Assembly (NCBI RefSeq): GCF_000447755.1
Contig: NZ_AUNE01000038.1
Span: forward strand, 55,291 to 119,290
Source: Bacteriovorax sp. BSW11_IV
GTDB lineage: Bacteria > Bdellovibrionota > Bacteriovoracia > Bacteriovoracales > Bacteriovoracaceae
DNA: 64,000 bases
Reading direction: 5' to 3'
How positions within the stretch are numbered: the first letter of the stretch is position 1; each line of letters opens with the position of its first letter. A program made the position numbers and the translations under genes. The notes under the pieces were generated by a model. The model did not search any database, had not been told where the DNA came from, and saw only the letters and a program-made list of their open reading frames with translations. Below are positions 16,825-25,906 of this stretch, one piece after another.

Positions 16825-17037
16825 ATGGCAAGAATTACAATCGAAGATTGTCTTGAAAAAGTTGAAAATCGCTACGAATTAGTTCACCTAGCAACTAAAA
16901 GAGTTAAGCAACTAAGAGAAGGTGCTGACGCTCTAGTTAAGAGTAAAAACAAAGATGTTGTTACTGCTCTTAGAGAGATTGCTGCTGGAAAAATTAAGCA
17001 CGCTCCAGCTAGTGAATACGATTCAGACGAATTTTAA
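16825..17037 (+). CDS. rpoZ: RNA polymerase omega subunit
   Basis: Small subunit that wraps the C-terminus of beta prime and aids RNA polymerase assembly. The 70 residues match the family start-to-end: [20 protein letters not shown], then [12 protein letters not shown] and [21 protein letters not shown] precedes the ATG. A bidirectional terminator follows and separates it from the convergent lon gene. The usual gmk or spoT neighbours are not present here. Confidence 0.96.
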   Translation: MARITIEDCLEKVENRYELVHLATKRVKQLREGADALVKSKNKDVVTALREIAAGKIKHAPASEYDSDEF

Positions 17038-17055
17038 TTTTAAAAAAATTCATAT

Positions 17056-17084
17056 AAAAAAAGGGTCCTTTCGGACCCTTTTTT
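17056..17084. terminator. Bidirectional terminator between rpoZ and lon
   Basis: GGGTCC (17063-17068), tttc, GGACCC (17073-17078), flanked by an A tract on the left and a T tract on the right. It gives a hairpin with a U run in either direction. The right flank touches the lon stop codon at 17083-17085. Confidence 0.92.
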
Positions 17085-19584
17085 ATTTCTTAGGCATTGC
17101 GATTTTTAAAACTTCATCAAAGTGCGCCACTGGATAGAACTTAATTCCCTTTCTATGTCTTTCTGGAACTTCTTTAAGATCTTTTTCGTTTTCCTTAGGA
17201 AGAATGATTGTCTTAATACCAGCTCTCTTGGCCGCTAAAACTTTTTCTTTAATACCACCAACCGGAAGAACTTTACCAGTTAAGCTTAGCTCACCAGTCA
17301 TTGCAAGGCCTGCAATTACTTTCTTGTTTGTAGCAAGAGAATAAAGGGCAAGTGCCATAGTTATACCTGCAGATGGGCCATCTTTTGGAGTTGCACCGGC
17401 CGGTAAATGAAGGTGGATTTCATGGCTCTCTAAGAAATCTTCTTCCTCAGTTTTTTCAGCCTCCACTTTTTCTTCACTGATCTTTTTGGCCTTAACTTTC
17501 TTCTTAGGTTTAGGTGTATTTTCAATTTCACTTTGAAGAATTTTTTTCACATAACTGTAAGCAAGATTAGCTGACTCGTGCATTACATCACCTAGTTGGC
17601 CTGTAAGCTTGAAGCCTTTTCCTTTTAGAGGAAGTGTTTCTATGAAAAGAATATCCCCACCGTAACCAGTCCATGCAAGACCAGTTACTACACCTGGGGC
17701 CATATTTTTTCCGGCCATTTCAGTTTGGTAACGAGCTCCACCTACCAATGCTTCAAGTTCAGTTGGCTTAGGAGTAAATTTCTTCGCTCTTTTGCTACTA
17801 ACTTTTAAAAGAGCTGCTTTTCTACAGAGTTTTGCTACATACTGCTCCATGATACGAACACCAGGTTCACGAGCGTAATCAGAGATAAGTTTCTTAATCA
17901 CCGGTGCACCAAGAGACATGTCCTTTTTCTCAAGTCCATGCTTCTTCATTTGCTTAGGAATAACCCATTTTGTAGCGATATTTACTTTCTCTTCTATTGT
18001 ATATCCACTTAGCTCAATGACTTCCATACGATCTAACAACGGCTCAGGTATATCGTTGATATAGTTTGCAGTTGCGATGAAAAGAACTTTTGATAAATCA
18101 AAAGGAACATCTAGGTAATGATCGATAAAAGTTGAGTTTTGCTCTGGATCTAGAACTTCTAGAAGCGCAGAAGCGGGATCTCCTTGGAACGATTGTCCAA
18201 GCTTATCAATCTCATCAAGCATGATTACTGGATTGTTAACTTCAACCCTCTTAAGAGCTTGAATGATACGACCAGGCATTGCTCCAACGTATGTTCTTCT
18301 GTGACCTTTAATTTCGGCCTCATCTCTCATACCACCAAGACTGAAGCGATAAAACTTACGTCCTAATGATTCTGCAATACTTCTACCTAGAGATGTCTTA
18401 CCAACACCCGGAGGACCTGCCAGGCATAAAATCGTACCATCGTACTGTGGCTTAAGTTTTCTCACGGCCAAGAATTCAAGAATTCTTTCTTTGGCCTTTT
18501 CTAAACCATAGTGATCTTTCTCGAGAATTTTTGTGGCCTTCGCCATATCAACTGCATCATTTGTCGACTTTGACCATGGTAGATCTAAAATCCACTGCAA
18601 GTAAGTTCTTGTTACGTTGTATTCTGGAGAACTATCAGGAATCATTTCCAGTTTTTTAAGCTCTTCTTGTACAGACTTAAGTACTGGCTCAGGAAGACCT
18701 GCACTTTCGATATCAAGAGTAAATTTATTAATATCGCGAGACTTGTCATCTTCATCCATTCCAAGTTCAGAGCGGATAACTTTTAATTGCTCTCTTAAGA
18801 AGTACTCTCTTTGGTACTTGTTAACTTTATCATTAACTTCGTCAGAGATTTTTTTCTGAATATCAGCAACATCTTTTTCACGTTTTAAATAAACTAGTAG
18901 TTTTGCAAATCTTTTCTTAACAACAAGAGTTTCTAAGAAATCTTGTGCTTCAGGAATATCAAGTGATAATGCAAAAGCAACAAGGTCAGCAAGAGCACCT
19001 GGAGATGGTGAGTTTAGAATAACAAGTTTCATTTCCTCATTGAAGTAAGGATTGATTTCACTTAATTTCTTAACTTGATTGATCACTGATCTTGTATATG
19101 CGTCCAGTTCCTCATCAGCTTCAATAATATCTTCAAAGACATCAATCTTTGTTCTAATTAACGGTGACTCTTGAGTATAACCGTCTGCTCTATATCTTTT
19201 AATCCCATGAACTAGAATATTAACTGAGCCATCAGGAAGTTTTAACTTTTTAACAACTTTACAAAGTACACCTACTTTATAAATGTCACCAACCTTGATT
19301 TCTCTATTTTCAATATCAAGTTCTTCTTCTGGAACAAAAGCTCCTTCATCATCTTTTAGATCTTGCTTAACCAAGTTTAAGGCCACATAGCCTGACTTTA
19401 ATAAATAATCATCCAACTCTTGAGTGAACTTATCCTCAGACAAAATGATTGGTGCAATCATTCCTGGGAAAATAGGGCTATTCATGATTGGAATAATTAC
19501 GACTTCTTCTGGGAAATCCTGCTTCATTTTATCAGCATCCACTGCTTCGATTTGAACTTCATAAGTGTTGTCAATATCACCCAT
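17083..19584 (-). CDS. lon: ATP-dependent protease Lon
   Basis: AAA+ serine protease degrading misfolded and regulatory proteins. The 833 residues hold the N-terminal substrate domain (IMNSPIFPGMIAPIIL onward), Walker A GPPGVGKT (390-397), Walker B MLDEIDK, and the proteolytic domain with catalytic S738 in PKDGPSAG and K781 in GGIKEKVLAAKRAG. The S-K spacing of 43 is identical to E. coli Lon. A charged Lys/Glu insertion at about 690-718 interrupts the start of the protease domain and makes the protein about 50 residues longer than the E. coli enzyme. It lies 17 bases downstream of the AMIN-like gene, so they are probably cotranscribed. Confidence 0.98.
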   Translation of the reverse strand: MGDIDNTYEVQIEAVDADKMKQDFPEEVVIIPIMNSPIFPGMIAPIILSEDKFTQELDDYLLKSGYVALNLVKQDLKDDEGAFVPEEELDIENREIKVGDIYKVGVLCKVVKKLKLPDGSVNILVHGIKRYRADGYTQESPLIRTKIDVFEDIIEADEELDAYTRSVINQVKKLSEINPYFNEEMKLVILNSPSPGALADLVAFALSLDIPEAQDFLETLVVKKRFAKLLVYLKREKDVADIQKKISDEVNDKVNKYQREYFLREQLKVIRSELGMDEDDKSRDINKFTLDIESAGLPEPVLKSVQEELKKLEMIPDSSPEYNVTRTYLQWILDLPWSKSTNDAVDMAKATKILEKDHYGLEKAKERILEFLAVRKLKPQYDGTILCLAGPPGVGKTSLGRSIAESLGRKFYRFSLGGMRDEAEIKGHRRTYVGAMPGRIIQALKRVEVNNPVIMLDEIDKLGQSFQGDPASALLEVLDPEQNSTFIDHYLDVPFDLSKVLFIATANYINDIPEPLLDRMEVIELSGYTIEEKVNIATKWVIPKQMKKHGLEKKDMSLGAPVIKKLISDYAREPGVRIMEQYVAKLCRKAALLKVSSKRAKKFTPKPTELEALVGGARYQTEMAGKNMAPGVVTGLAWTGYGGDILFIETLPLKGKGFKLTGQLGDVMHESANLAYSYVKKILQSEIENTPKPKKKVKAKKISEEKVEAEKTEEEDFLESHEIHLHLPAGATPKDGPSAGITMALALYSLATNKKVIAGLAMTGELSLTGKVLPVGGIKEKVLAAKRAGIKTIILPKENEKDLKEVPERHRKGIKFYPVAHFDEVLKIAMPKK

Positions 19585-19601
19585 TTGTAATCCACCTATT
19601 G

Positions 19602-20078
19602 TTAGCTTTTGATATCAATAACTAATCTACCTGGTTTTTCTAGGTAGAATATATCGACATTAACATTTGATTTAAATTTCATTTCTAGAGATACGCTATC
19701 GGCTTCAATTGGAAAAAAATCAACTTTTTGTACAAATTTAGAACTTCCAAATGAACCAACTGAAGCTGGTACTTCTGTATTAAACAAATCTAAGAAAATT
19801 TTCTTGTGTTGATTTGAAATGTAACCATAGACACGAGGAATTTCATTCGTCGTAAAATCAATTACGATTCTCTCATAACCCAAGCTCTCGCTATATGAGT
19901 GTCTCATCGCTTTTACTTTTGAACTTAATTTCGGTCCACCGTTATGAAAAATTCCGCTATCAAAATATACAGATCTTTTCTTACCAGAAATTTGACGAAT
20001 TCTCTCGGCCATTAAATCTTGCGAATAAGCAAGTTGACTGAGACATGATAATAAAATGAAAGAGATTAATAATTTCAT
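19602..20078 (-). CDS. Secreted AMIN-domain-like protein
   Basis: Protein of 158 residues starting MKLLISFILLSCLSQLAYSQ, a clear signal peptide. The mature part contains YERIVIDFTTNEIPRVYGY, KKIFLDLFNTEVP and a final GRLVIDIKS. This is the strand pattern of AMIN domains, which bind peptidoglycan or target proteins to the septum or secretin. ATG at 20076-20078 is preceded by GGAAGG; an upstream in-frame TTG is rejected because it would extend the signal sequence. Upstream of lon in one transcript. The AMIN call is moderate and exact function unknown. Confidence 0.6.
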   Translation of the reverse strand: MKLLISFILLSCLSQLAYSQDLMAERIRQISGKKRSVYFDSGIFHNGGPKLSSKVKAMRHSYSESLGYERIVIDFTTNEIPRVYGYISNQHKKIFLDLFNTEVPASVGSFGSSKFVQKVDFFPIEADSVSLEMKFKSNVNVDIFYLEKPGRLVIDIKS

Positions 20079-20162
20079 AAAAAGGCCTTCCAATGACAAT
20101 TAAAACCATCCAATAGTTCTCCATACTATTATGAAATTTTTTTGCTTGGATTGAAAGTCTTT

Positions 20163-21956
20163 TTAGGAATTTAGACGCTTAAATCTCATATAAGTAAGCA
20201 TTATGAGAGCACAAAGACCAAAAAGCATGGTTCGAGGACCAGAACCTCCGCCATCGTTGTTATTCATGAAGGCCACACTACCACAGGCAGCGATATTAAA
20301 ATCATTATTTTTCTTTGCTTTCACACTCGATGTCGTATCTACATTCTGAGATACACTGGTAATTTTATAAGTACTGCTTGCATCTAGACAGCTCGCATTA
20401 CTATCAGTTTCTAAACGTGGAGGGCTTACTTTTACATAACTCCCATTAGATAGTTTTTTAACGAGATACGCCTGCATACTGTAGAAGTACAATGAATCCG
20501 CATTGTAGTCATAACCTGGAAAAACCTTTTCTTTCGCATCTGGAACGACTAGACCGACTGTTTCAATTCTGTAAGGAGTAACACTCACAGTAAAGGCCTT
20601 ACGATTATCTACAGTCATATCAACAGGTAATCTAATAACAGCATCAACATCTGGACTCCCCTCACTATTCTCAGGAAGATCATAGAAAAGACCACTTGAT
20701 GGGTAGGAAAGATTTAAGCCATCACCGCGCGTAACAGTAACTACATTTCTCATAAGCGAGTATAGCTGCTGATTGCTTACCTTAATTTCCATATAAACAT
20801 TGTCTGATAAGCTCAGGCCCAAATCCGAAAAATCAACGTCTGAGAAATCTATAGAGATATCATCAGCGATTGAGGCCAACACTTCATTCTTAGTGAAAAA
20901 TCCAGTGAAGGTTCTACCAACCTTTGTTTCTCCAAAGATATTTTGAACAAAATCATCAAACATGAAATTTGTTTTATCACTTATATAACTTGGAGGAACA
21001 TCTAGGTTACAACGAATACTAACGACTCCAACATCTAAGTCGGTGGCCGAGTTTTCAGTCTTTAATAATTGTGGATAACCTTCATCCGAACCTCGACAAG
21101 ATTGAAAATAACTACCACGATAGTTATTATTTCCGGCGCAAAAATTTTTCTTTCTCGTTTCATAGTATGAAGGAAGTACGGCCAGCCCTTCTAAAGGGGC
21201 CGTATAAAGGTGATAATCATCGTCATCCAAACCTCTAATATAGAATGTTCCATCTTCATCACTAATACCTGAAGCAACAACTTTTCCTGTTTTCGTAGAG
21301 ATGGCTTGAATATGTGCACCAAAAACTTCAACACTGTTACCACCCATAACTCTACCATGGATGACATTTTTCTGAGGGCCATAAAGATCACGTGCTCCAG
21401 CGATATCATCTGTATGAAGCCCATCTTGACCATTTGTTAATTTATAATACATTGTTGAGCCGTGAACAGCAGAGTGGGCCAAACCAATAAAGTGACCAAG
21501 CTCATGGGTAATCACATCACCTAAATAATAAGTGCTCTCTGTATCATTTGAAATATTGTACTGTTCATCATTGATAATTATATCAGCTTCAACAATCTCT
21601 CCAGTCGTTGTATTAAAATTCATAGAAGTAACACCAACAACTGCACTTCCTGTGTAAAATGGATTTTCAGAGTTAAAATAAATATCATTTCGACCATTGC
21701 TGATACCGCTATAATCAATAGAATTTGTAATTTTAAAATTAGAAGAAGTATTCCAGTTCGCAATTGAGTTTTGAATTATTGTCGCTGCATCTGTATCACT
21801 AATTCTAGAATTTGATGGATTGATAAATACATTTGTATTAGTGCTAAACCACTTGACGACACTTTCTGGGCTTTGGTGATTTAAAGTATAAGCGTAGGCC
21901 AATTGATGGCCTACAAATAGAGAGAATAATGTGAACTTGAGAAATCTAGTTATCAA
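20163..21956 (-). CDS. Matrixin-type zinc metalloprotease with C-terminal anchor
   Basis: Secreted metalloprotease of 597 residues. A signal peptide (MITRFLKFTLF...AYA) is followed by a matrixin catalytic domain with HELGHFIGLAH (151-161), the HExxHxxGxxH zinc site, and a Met-turn (GSTMYY, Met at 169). A carboxypeptidase-regulatory-like beta domain follows (HGRVMGGNSVEVFGAHI...GTFYIRGL). The tail has GGGSG, a hydrophobic helix and KR, similar to GlyGly-CTERM-type sorting signals. The start is taken as TTG 21956, whose bases overlap the TGA of the upstream gene (TTGA), with AAGAAG behind it; earlier starts would abolish the signal peptide. Substrate unknown. Confidence 0.85.
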   Translation of the reverse strand: MITRFLKFTLFSLFVGHQLAYAYTLNHQSPESVVKWFSTNTNVFINPSNSRISDTDAATIIQNSIANWNTSSNFKITNSIDYSGISNGRNDIYFNSENPFYTGSAVVGVTSMNFNTTTGEIVEADIIINDEQYNISNDTESTYYLGDVITHELGHFIGLAHSAVHGSTMYYKLTNGQDGLHTDDIAGARDLYGPQKNVIHGRVMGGNSVEVFGAHIQAISTKTGKVVASGISDEDGTFYIRGLDDDDYHLYTAPLEGLAVLPSYYETRKKNFCAGNNNYRGSYFQSCRGSDEGYPQLLKTENSATDLDVGVVSIRCNLDVPPSYISDKTNFMFDDFVQNIFGETKVGRTFTGFFTKNEVLASIADDISIDFSDVDFSDLGLSLSDNVYMEIKVSNQQLYSLMRNVVTVTRGDGLNLSYPSSGLFYDLPENSEGSPDVDAVIRLPVDMTVDNRKAFTVSVTPYRIETVGLVVPDAKEKVFPGYDYNADSLYFYSMQAYLVKKLSNGSYVKVSPPRLETDSNASCLDASSTYKITSVSQNVDTTSSVKAKKNNDFNIAACGSVAFMNNNDGGGSGPRTMLFGLCALIMLTYMRFKRLNS

Positions 21957-22675
21957 CTCTTCTTTTCCCTTTTCACAAGTCTTAAGAAGATTGCACCCAT
22001 GACACCGAAAATAATCGCCAACCAAATAGTAGAGTTGCTATTAAATGGACCTTTCTCTTCCTCACTGGCCGGCTTTCTTCTCTGTGCTTCTTCTTCATAT
22101 TCATTAGATGGATTGATAACAACTTGTTTCGTGTGAATATACTTATCGCTATGACCTTCATCAAAGCCTGAACCAAATCTATTCGCTAATATCGCATTAA
22201 ATTTGGCAAACTCGAGTTCTCCAAATTTGTCATGATTTGGAAATGCTGATGAAATCAATTTTGGAGTATTTCCTCTTTCTCTTATAACTTTATATTTTCC
22301 GGCCGTGAGAGAATGAACAGAATAACCAAAAGCACTTTTAGATAAAAGTAATACAACTTCCTCTCCAGCATTAAAACGAGGAGAACCATAGACTTTATAA
22401 ACAATCCCGTGCCACATTCCACCTGGATATAAAACTTTGAATGAGTTTTTATTTAAAATTTCATTTGGATTCAAACCTGCAGAACGAATAACTGAGAAAG
22501 TTCCCTCAGTTACAACTTGACCACTTGGTAGCATTTTATAGCTCTCGCCTTGAAAAACGGCGTGAACAACTGCTTGAGATTCATAAACAAGTCTTTCAGC
22601 AGATGTCGGCTTAAATGTCGTTGCAAAGGCCAAGTTTGATATAAAAAATAAGGCGGCCAGTAGTCTCTTCATCAT
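21953..22675 (-). CDS. Secreted protein with C-terminal membrane anchor, coupled to metalloprotease
   Basis: Not assigned to a named family. The 240 residues begin MMKRLLAALFFISNLAFA, a signal peptide; AGGA five bases upstream fixes the start at 22675. The periplasmic body is beta-rich and contains FKVLYPGGMWHGIVYKVYG and EEVVLLLSKSAFGYSVHSLTAGKYKVI. A single hydrophobic helix (TIWLAIIFGVMGAIFLRLV) and a basic KREKKS end close the protein. The stop overlaps the metalloprotease start, so production of the two is coupled, suggesting a partner, inhibitor or anchor. An 8-base inverted repeat sits just upstream. Confidence 0.65.
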   Translation of the reverse strand: MMKRLLAALFFISNLAFATTFKPTSAERLVYESQAVVHAVFQGESYKMLPSGQVVTEGTFSVIRSAGLNPNEILNKNSFKVLYPGGMWHGIVYKVYGSPRFNAGEEVVLLLSKSAFGYSVHSLTAGKYKVIRERGNTPKLISSAFPNHDKFGELEFAKFNAILANRFGSGFDEGHSDKYIHTKQVVINPSNEYEEEAQRRKPASEEEKGPFNSNSTIWLAIIFGVMGAIFLRLVKREKKS

Positions 22676-22694
22676 AGAATTCCTGAAGCAAAGG

Positions 22695-22728
22695 TTTGAC
22701 AGCAATCTCATCGGTTTTTACTGTCAAA
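22695..22728. repeat. Inverted repeat TTTGACAG/CTGTCAAA upstream of the metalloprotease pair
   Basis: Perfect 8-base arms at 22695-22702 and 22721-22728, separated by 18 bases, directly upstream of the AGGA of the gene starting at 22675. It has no T run, so it is not a terminator. The spacing of about 26 bases between arm centres fits a dimeric or tetrameric repressor operator, or an mRNA leader stem. Function inferred only. Confidence 0.45.
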
Positions 22729-22783
22729 TTCTTTACCAATTTTATCAGGTATCCATGTAAAATCGAAAAATCAGTCACTTATG

Positions 22784-25372
22784 CTAAAGATTCTTCACTG
22801 TATGGGCATATTCTTGAAAATAATCGTTCTCATCAATAAGAACTATCGTATTATTCTGGGCCAAAAGCTTGTGTAATAGCTCTATAATTTTGGCCATTTC
22901 ACGTTTGGATAGACCAAATGAAAGGTTCTCAAAAATAAGAAGTGAATTAGAGATTTCTTTCTGAAGTGCCGCGAGCAATTTTAATCTCTGCTTCTCTCCA
23001 CCAGACAGAGAATCAAGAGAGCGATCAAGTGCTAGATAATCTAAATTAAGGACCTGAACAAAATCCCAAAGCCTCTTCATTTTAGGAGTAAGCTTTATCT
23101 TGCCCATGACTTTCTTCATTGGAGAATTAAACGCTTCATAAACTGTAAAATTCCCATCAGAAATTCCTGCATATAATGGTTTTAATTTCTTTCCCCCACA
23201 ATCTTCGCAAGTAAACTCTAGATCTTCGAGAAACTGCATGTCGACAACTTTAGTTCCTTTCCCTTCACAAGTTGAACATCTTCCTAGTTCTGAGTTAGAA
23301 GAAAAATGTCCATCTGTAAGTCCTAAATTTTTTGATACAGCTAACGAAGCAAAGTGCTTTCTTAAAACAGGAGCAATTCCAATCATTGTTCCAACACTAG
23401 ATCTTGCAGAAGAACGAATTGGATTAGTACCAAATACGATGACTTCTGAAAGTTCATGGGGATAATGCATCTCTTCGCACTTTGCACTATTTATAACTAA
23501 TTTTTCACCAGCAATTTTTTCATTGAGTAAATTTGCTGCAGCATCAATGATATATTTAGATTTTTGTGATCTCCCCTCACCTTTTATCAGATTCAATTGA
23601 TTAACTTCAAATGAAATATTCTGAGGTGCAAGAGTATCTAAAGAAACATTTTTAAATGTTATTTGCCCATTCTTTTTCTTCTTAAAAAGATCTGTAGGTG
23701 AATACGATAATTTTTCTTCTTTATACTTTCCTTGATAGACTATTTGTCCACCTTCATTCCCAGCTCCTGGACCCATAACAACGACTTCATCACTGTTCTT
23801 TTGTAAAAATTCAGAGTGGTCTACCAAAAGAATTGTATTCCCCGAATCCTGTAGAGTTTTCAAACACTCCACAAACATTGCAAGTTCTTTTTGATTCAAT
23901 CCAAGACTTGGTTCATCAAATACAAAAAGAGACCCACTTCCTTGATAAGAAAGATATTTTACAAGCAATAATCGCTGATACTCACCAGTTGATAGGCCAC
24001 GTGCTTTTTGCATTAATGGCAAATAAGATAAACCTAACTTTGTTGCAGTTGTTAAAATTCCTTCGATTGATTCGAGATTATTTTTAACTTTTTTCCACAT
24101 ACCATGAGACTTTATCAACTTTTTAGTTGTTTTAAAGAATTCTGTTAATTGTTCAATATTCATTCTAAGAATAGAACCAAAAGTCTCTGTACCAAGTTTA
24201 ACTTTAAGAACTTTTTCATTAACTCTCGCACCTTCACAAACTGGGCAAAGAACTTCTGTTTGAATACTTCTCATGTAAATGCGAACATTTCTTTTATATC
24301 GCTTAGATTCCAAATAACGAAATAATTCATTAAATCCGCAATAACTTCCACCTCCATCATATAAGAACTTCATAAATGACTTCGGCTGCTTTTCAAGTGG
24401 AATATCTAATTTGAAACCTAGCTTTTTAGCCTCTTTTTCAAAATAACTTTTTTCATATGAAAATGTTTTATAATTCAAAAAGTTGATCCCATCTTCATTA
24501 ATACTTTTTTTGGGATCTTTAATTAATTTATTAATATCGTACTCTAAATTCATCCCATGACCTTGGCATCGGCCACAGGCTCCAAGAGCATTGTAAGGAG
24601 AGAAGAATTCCATCGAAGCGATATCAACTTCTTCTTCATTGCAAGTTGGGCAAGATCTCTTTGCTCTCGTCCCGATATAGAAAGAATGAGTTAGATCGTC
24701 CGACACAATAAGAAGACTTCCTTGAAACTCTGAAATTTTAAAATCCGCTAATGCGCGATCGATGGACGCAAGCTTGTCTTTTTTAAAGCGAAATAACTCA
24801 AAATAATAATGAGACGAATCGAAAGATGTGATCTGAGTTATCTCAGAGTCCATGCTTCGCGACGGCAATACCTTAGATGATGTTAAATTCTGATAATCAC
24901 TTTTAGCAACAAAGACATGGTAAACACTCGCTTGTGCCTTACTTAATTCCTTTTCAATTCTCTCTTTTAAAGATCTCTCTTCATAGGGAATATCATGAAT
25001 AGAACAGTGATTTGTCCCTAATAAATAAAACATTCTTTGCAGGTGCTCTGTAAGGCCAATAACATCACAAACAACTGGTCTTGAACCTATGATGGGGTTG
25101 TATTGAGCTAGTCCCCAAACAGGTAATACGGGTGCGATATGATCAACATCTACAGTATTTGGTAAATCCCAAAAGAACTTTACGCTCGTTGGATAGGAAT
25201 TCATAAAACGGCGCTTTGACTCAGTGAGAATCGTATGAAAGGCCAATGAAGATTTCCCTGAACCAGACGGTCCACACAAGCATGTAATCTTATTAATTTT
25301 AAAGTCGATATCTATATTTTGAAGATTGTGAGTACGAGCTCCTCGTACTTCAATGTGATCATATTTTTTCAT
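22784..25372 (-). CDS. UvrA-like ABC ATPase paralogue with degenerate second ATPase domain
   Basis: Protein of 862 residues with UvrA architecture. NBD1: Walker A GPSGSGKS (34-41), signature LSTGEYQRL (460-468), Walker B FDEP (485-488), H-loop His519. Zinc-site pairs C241/C244 with C266/C269, C376/C379, and C699/C702 with C722/C725. NBD2 keeps LSGGEKQRL (789-797) but has GEGRSQKS (598-605) for Walker A, FENL (814-817) for the Walker B DEP, and Glu at the H-loop. It therefore looks catalytically dead. It is shorter than canonical UvrA (about 940) and the UvrB-binding region is poorly conserved. It is a paralogue, perhaps of UvrA2 type in damage recognition or drug resistance, and probably not the housekeeping excinuclease subunit. 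Confidence 0.85.
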   Translation of the reverse strand: MKKYDHIEVRGARTHNLQNIDIDFKINKITCLCGPSGSGKSSLAFHTILTESKRRFMNSYPTSVKFFWDLPNTVDVDHIAPVLPVWGLAQYNPIIGSRPVVCDVIGLTEHLQRMFYLLGTNHCSIHDIPYEERSLKERIEKELSKAQASVYHVFVAKSDYQNLTSSKVLPSRSMDSEITQITSFDSSHYYFELFRFKKDKLASIDRALADFKISEFQGSLLIVSDDLTHSFYIGTRAKRSCPTCNEEEVDIASMEFFSPYNALGACGRCQGHGMNLEYDINKLIKDPKKSINEDGINFLNYKTFSYEKSYFEKEAKKLGFKLDIPLEKQPKSFMKFLYDGGGSYCGFNELFRYLESKRYKRNVRIYMRSIQTEVLCPVCEGARVNEKVLKVKLGTETFGSILRMNIEQLTEFFKTTKKLIKSHGMWKKVKNNLESIEGILTTATKLGLSYLPLMQKARGLSTGEYQRLLLVKYLSYQGSGSLFVFDEPSLGLNQKELAMFVECLKTLQDSGNTILLVDHSEFLQKNSDEVVVMGPGAGNEGGQIVYQGKYKEEKLSYSPTDLFKKKKNGQITFKNVSLDTLAPQNISFEVNQLNLIKGEGRSQKSKYIIDAAANLLNEKIAGEKLVINSAKCEEMHYPHELSEVIVFGTNPIRSSARSSVGTMIGIAPVLRKHFASLAVSKNLGLTDGHFSSNSELGRCSTCEGKGTKVVDMQFLEDLEFTCEDCGGKKLKPLYAGISDGNFTVYEAFNSPMKKVMGKIKLTPKMKRLWDFVQVLNLDYLALDRSLDSLSGGEKQRLKLLAALQKEISNSLLIFENLSFGLSKREMAKIIELLHKLLAQNNTIVLIDENDYFQEYAHTVKNL

Positions 25373-25391
25373 GGTGATAAATTACACCATG
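25370..25391 (-). promoter_or_regulatory. Hairpin that would sequester the UvrA-like start codon
   Basis: On the minus strand CATGGTG, taatttat, CACCATG form perfect 7-base arms, and the start ATG (25372-25370) lies inside the downstream arm. A second perfect stem, AGTACGAG (25331-25338), ctc, CTCGTACT (25342-25349), occurs within the first 15 codons. Together they could limit translation initiation. No convincing SD is seen. Confidence 0.4.
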
Positions 25392-25426
25392 GAAAACATA
25401 AAATAAGGCCAGAAACTTCTTAGACG

Positions 25427-25454
25427 AAAAAAAAGGCCTGCATAAGCAGGCCTT
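25427..25454 (-). terminator. Terminator of rplM-rpsI
   Basis: On the minus strand AAGGCCTGC, ttat, GCAGGCCTT (arms 25446-25454 and 25433-25441) is followed by a run of U from the A tract at 25427-25434. It lies 26 bases beyond the rpsI stop, clear of the uvrA-like gene start. Confidence 0.9.
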
Positions 25455-25479
25455 CCATATAAAAACAATCTGAATGAGA

Positions 25480-25884
25480 TTATCTTTTCGAGAATTGGTA
25501 TCTTGCTCTCGCACCCTTCATACCGTATTTCTTTCTTTCTACTTTTCTTGGGTCACGAGTTAAGAAACCAGCAGCTTTAAGCTCAGGTCTTGCAGATGGA
25601 TCGATTTTTAGGATCGCTCTAGCAATACCAAGTCTTACTGCACCAGCTTGTCCAGAAGTACCACCACCACGTACGTTGATGTTTAGATCAAACTTCTCAG
25701 CAACTTTTAAAAGTTTAAGAGGTTGATTAACAACGTATCTGTCAGTTCCCTTCGGGAAATAATCTTTAATATCTCTTTTGTTAACTGTAATGCTTCCGTT
25801 ACCTTGAGCAACATAAACTCTAGCAACAGAAGTTTTTCTTCTACCTACAGCGTGTGTATCGTATGTTTTACCTTTAGTGGCCAT
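25480..25884 (-). CDS. rpsI: 30S ribosomal protein S9
   Basis: Component of the small subunit head whose C-terminal tail reaches the P-site tRNA. The 134 residues show [21 protein letters not shown], the [24 protein letters not shown] core and the invariant end [16 protein letters not shown], finishing in the conserved FSKR. It follows rplM by 22 bases, the usual gene order. Confidence 0.98.
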   Translation of the reverse strand: MATKGKTYDTHAVGRRKTSVARVYVAQGNGSITVNKRDIKDYFPKGTDRYVVNQPLKLLKVAEKFDLNINVRGGGTSGQAGAVRLGIARAILKIDPSARPELKAAGFLTRDPRKVERKKYGMKGARARYQFSKR

Positions 25885-25906
25885 ATTAAATTCCTCGTCG
25901 CTTTAA

